NCBI RefSeq assembly: GCF_020194175.1
Contig: NZ_JADYVX010000002.1
Span: 310,001 to 374,000 of the forward strand
DNA length: 64,000 bases
Source: Bradyrhizobium sp. BRP22
GTDB taxonomy: Bacteria > Pseudomonadota > Alphaproteobacteria > Rhizobiales > Xanthobacteraceae
Reading direction: 5' to 3'
Both the position numbers and the translations under genes were made by a program. The notes below the pieces were generated by a model, which ran no database searches, was not told where the DNA came from, and worked only from the letters and a program-made list of their open reading frames with translations. Positions 63,532 through 64,000 of the stretch are shown piece by piece (position 1 is the stretch's first letter; the number at the start of each line of letters is the position of its first letter).

Positions 63532-63909
63532 ATGAAGAGACTGCTCGCCGCAGTCAGGCAACCAATAGTTGCTGCAGTTGTATTGATATTTTTCATATCT
63601 ACCATTTGGGGGCTTGCTCTATTTTTGCACGCGGAAAGGCTCAACAACTGGCTCACTCTCGCGCAAATCAACGAAAGGGTGACACGCGATCTGCCCCTCG
63701 GAACACCACTTTCTGAAATAGACAGATATTTCACGGAAAATAATGTCGAACATAGCTATGTCGAGAGAACCAATGAAGTGTATGCGATGATACGTTTCAT
63801 TTGGGGCGGTAGATTTATGATCCAGAAAGACGCATGGATAAGAATCAAATTGGACGAACACAAGAAACTAAACGACCTCAGGGTAGAATCGGTTTTCACC
63901 GGACCATAG
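63532..63909 (+). CDS. Small N-terminally anchored protein of unknown function
   Basis: 125 residues. Residues 9-31 are one membrane helix (RQPIVAAVVLIFFISTIWGLALFL). The rest is soluble: RVTRDLPLGTPLSEIDRYFTENNVEHSYVERTNEVYAMIRFIW and a charged C-terminus. LPLGTPLSEIDRYF recalls small SmpA/OmlA-like or immunity-type folds, but no family can be named. The gene is AT-richer than the core genome and lies downstream of two decayed genes. Confidence 0.6.
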   Translation: MKRLLAAVRQPIVAAVVLIFFISTIWGLALFLHAERLNNWLTLAQINERVTRDLPLGTPLSEIDRYFTENNVEHSYVERTNEVYAMIRFIWGGRFMIQKDAWIRIKLDEHKKLNDLRVESVFTGP

Positions 63910-64000
63910 TTGACCACAGGTGGCACCTAGCGCTCGCAGGCGGTAGCGGATGGTTGGGATGCAAGGCGAATCTGAATTGGATTATGCGAAGCTGAAAGAT

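Overview
The window is high-GC chromosomal DNA from an alphaproteobacterium, most likely Bradyrhizobium or a close relative in the Nitrobacteraceae. I infer this from the protein families (guaB, rsmB and guaA close together, dctA, feoAB with an Irr-type iron box, many LysR, TetR, MFS and SDR genes) and from several dispersed palindromic repeats of the kind common in Bradyrhizobium genomes. No database search was possible, so the genus is inference. I saw no rRNA, tRNA, CRISPR array, insertion sequence or prophage.

Layout. 1-6 kb: an exported epoxide-hydrolase-like protein (cut by the window edge), a CadC-type regulator with TPRs, two DUF1801 proteins, an ArsR/SRPBCC pair with a palindromic operator, and DctA. 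6-13.5 kb: a metabolic block with an enoyl-CoA-reductase-like SDR, an alpha/beta hydrolase, an MFS carrier, a GntR regulator, a zinc alcohol dehydrogenase, a DUF6166 protein, a di-iron membrane hydroxylase and two small membrane proteins. 13.5-27.4 kb: DUF429, a LysR gene beside a Tat-exported cytokinin-dehydrogenase-like flavoprotein, a LysR/quinone reductase divergon, MOSC and Lin0512 proteins, a second epoxide hydrolase, a two-methyltransferase operon facing a GbsR-type regulator, an MFS carrier, an MmyB-type regulator and an SDR. 26.8-28.0 kb: a membrane-anchored flavodoxin one base from a CDP-alcohol phosphatidyltransferase. 28-38.5 kb: repeats, LysR and TetR divergons driving SDR, F420-type and aldo/keto reductase genes, a phasin-like coiled-coil protein and a frameshifted SDR remnant.

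38.6-61.5 kb is mostly conserved core: guaA, an EEP-family nuclease, rsmB, a MAPEG protein, a metallophosphoesterase, guaB, an MFS exporter, feoAB, rlmE, a Ppx/GppA phosphatase, an orphan CoxL-type molybdenum subunit, a MaoC-like protein, and a tight DUF188/ABC-F/D-threonine-aldolase-like operon. From about 61.5 kb to the end the sequence is visibly AT-richer and holds accessory or decaying genes: a small unknown protein, a DUF4265 gene and a DUF1871-like gene that each carry one frameshift, and a small membrane-anchored protein.

The most distinctive signals are the regulatory palindromes in divergent promoters (ArsR, GbsR, LysR and two TetR systems), several placed on or next to start codons, and the Irr-box-like site before feoAB. 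I found no clearly novel defence or mobile system. The best candidates for undescribed biology are the 6-13.5 kb block, the flavodoxin/phosphatidyltransferase pair, the methyltransferase divergon and the decaying 3' end.
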